Assembly (NCBI GenBank): GCA_029287875.1
Contig: JARFQH010000161.1
Location: 1 to 6,796, forward strand
Source: Desulfobacteraceae bacterium
GTDB lineage: Bacteria > Desulfobacterota > Desulfobacteria > Desulfobacterales > SG8-13
Reading direction: 5' to 3'
Length of the DNA stretch: 6,796 nucleotides
Shown: positions 6,508 to 6,796 of the stretch, one piece after another
Layout of the letters: every line of letters begins with the position of its first letter
Numbering within the stretch: the stretch's first letter is position 1
The notes under the pieces: model-generated
What the model was told of the DNA's origin: nothing
What the model saw: the letters and a program-made list of their open reading frames with translations, nothing else
The model's database searches: none
Position numbers and translations under genes: made by a program

Positions 6508-6784
6508 TGCTTGTGCGAAAGGCCACGGTCCGATCGGTTCTTTCCCACCTGCTCGAGAGAGACCATGCGCTTTAATGCATGTTTTCTCTTCTCAAGATGG
6601 CTTCGCAGTTTATTGTTCTAAAGCCGTCGATCTGTCGGGAGATTCAATCTCCCTAAGGGTCACGGTAAGAAATAATTCCACACGATTGCGCCGGATTATG
6701 GTTTGCCTACAAGGCACATCCACCTGCGCATATCGGGATACGTGTGGGTGGATGTAACGCAGTAGACGGGCCATAAGACAAGCA
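6508..6784 (+). ncRNA. Candidate structured RNA leading into an off-window gene (omega RNA/HEARO-like or retron-like)
   Basis: Five local hairpins lie in series. H1, 6555-6590: CATGC/GCATG stem, one mismatch, then eight pairs. H2, 6596-6628: GATGGCTT with AAGCCGTC, 17-base loop. H3, 6637-6653: GGGAGATT/AATCTCCC. H4, 6704-6716: TGCCT/AGGCA. H5, 6716-6755: perfect nine-base ACATCCACC/GGTGGATGT that continues inward so that 17 of 18 positions pair around loop CGGG. Three of those pairs are G-U, which favours the plus-strand RNA. The set is enclosed by TGCTTGT (6508-6514) with ACAAGCA (6778-6784), plus GGCC (6521-6524) with GGCC (6769-6772). A Shine-Dalgarno-like run follows at once. Compact RNAs ending at the ribosome binding site of their partner gene are known for IscB/IsrB omega RNAs and for retron msr-msd with reverse transcriptase. 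I cannot tell these apart without the downstream gene; a plain structured leader is also possible. Exact ends are uncertain. Confidence 0.45.
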
Positions 6785-6792
6785 AGAGGTGG
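6785..6792 (+). promoter_or_regulatory. Shine-Dalgarno-like run pointing at a gene beyond the right edge
   Basis: AGAGGTGG is followed by AATT at the very end of the window. A start codon just outside would have normal spacing. The run abuts the 3' strand of the long-range stem of the candidate RNA, so folding could influence translation. Confidence 0.35.
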
Positions 6793-6796
6793 AATT

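Noticed and set aside
6485..6757. Plus-strand frame of 90 codons starting GTG
   Set aside because: No ribosome binding site, no recognisable protein, and it overlaps every hairpin of the candidate RNA; the pairing constraint fits RNA better than coding.
6508..6784. Miniature inverted-repeat transposon with TGCTTGT/ACAAGCA ends
   Set aside because: Arms are only 7 bases, no target duplication flanks them (left CTCA, right AGAG), and internal hairpins with G-U pairs argue for RNA structure.
6513..6796. Group II intron 5' end (GTGCG at 6513-6517)
   Set aside because: The bases just before GTGCG take part in the same long-range stem as the intron bases, the distance to a ribosome binding site is short, and no domain V-like hairpin is visible in the window.
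6508..6796. T-box, cobalamin or tmRNA/RNase P RNA
   Set aside because: No T-box AGGGTGGNACCGCG element, no B12-box, and none of the invariant tmRNA or RNase P end sequences is present.

Overview
The window looks like chromosomal DNA from an anaerobic Desulfobacterota (deltaproteobacterial) lineage. This is an inference from protein style (a cobalamin-type radical SAM enzyme, a secreted retropepsin-like protease, a high-GC RecQ) and not a database match. It holds five supportable protein genes, one of them running off the left edge, plus a candidate structured RNA at the right edge.

Left part (1 to about 3300), all on the minus strand. A recQ helicase gene enters from the left and is missing its C-terminal end. 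Upstream of it lie about 290 bases without a convincing gene, then a 33-residue lysine-rich gene with an excellent ribosome binding site. Next is a 418-residue exported protein of unknown function with a signal peptide. The last two have separate candidate promoters, so this is probably not one operon.

Middle (3250 to 5200). A divergent promoter region separates the exported-protein gene from a plus-strand gene for a B12-binding-type radical SAM protein. That enzyme has an intact CxxxCxxC cluster motif and stands alone, with no partner genes in the window. It converges on a minus-strand gene for an exported retropepsin-like aspartic protease (DTGA and GLLG motifs); the two stop codons are only 33 bases apart, with a small hairpin between them.

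Right part (5940 to 6796). Base composition drops sharply: 6121-6180 has 11 G/C in 60, against 40 in 60 inside recQ at 541-600. No credible protein gene is present. From about 6424 there is a promoter-like sequence, then a chain of strong hairpins (6555-6590, 6596-6628, 6637-6653, 6704-6716, 6716-6755). A long-range pairing, 6508-6514 with 6778-6784, encloses them. A Shine-Dalgarno-like run follows immediately at 6785-6792, just before the window ends. This is the layout of a structured RNA leading straight into a plus-strand gene that starts beyond the window, as in IscB/IsrB omega RNAs (HEARO) or retron msr-msd RNAs. It is the part most worth following up.
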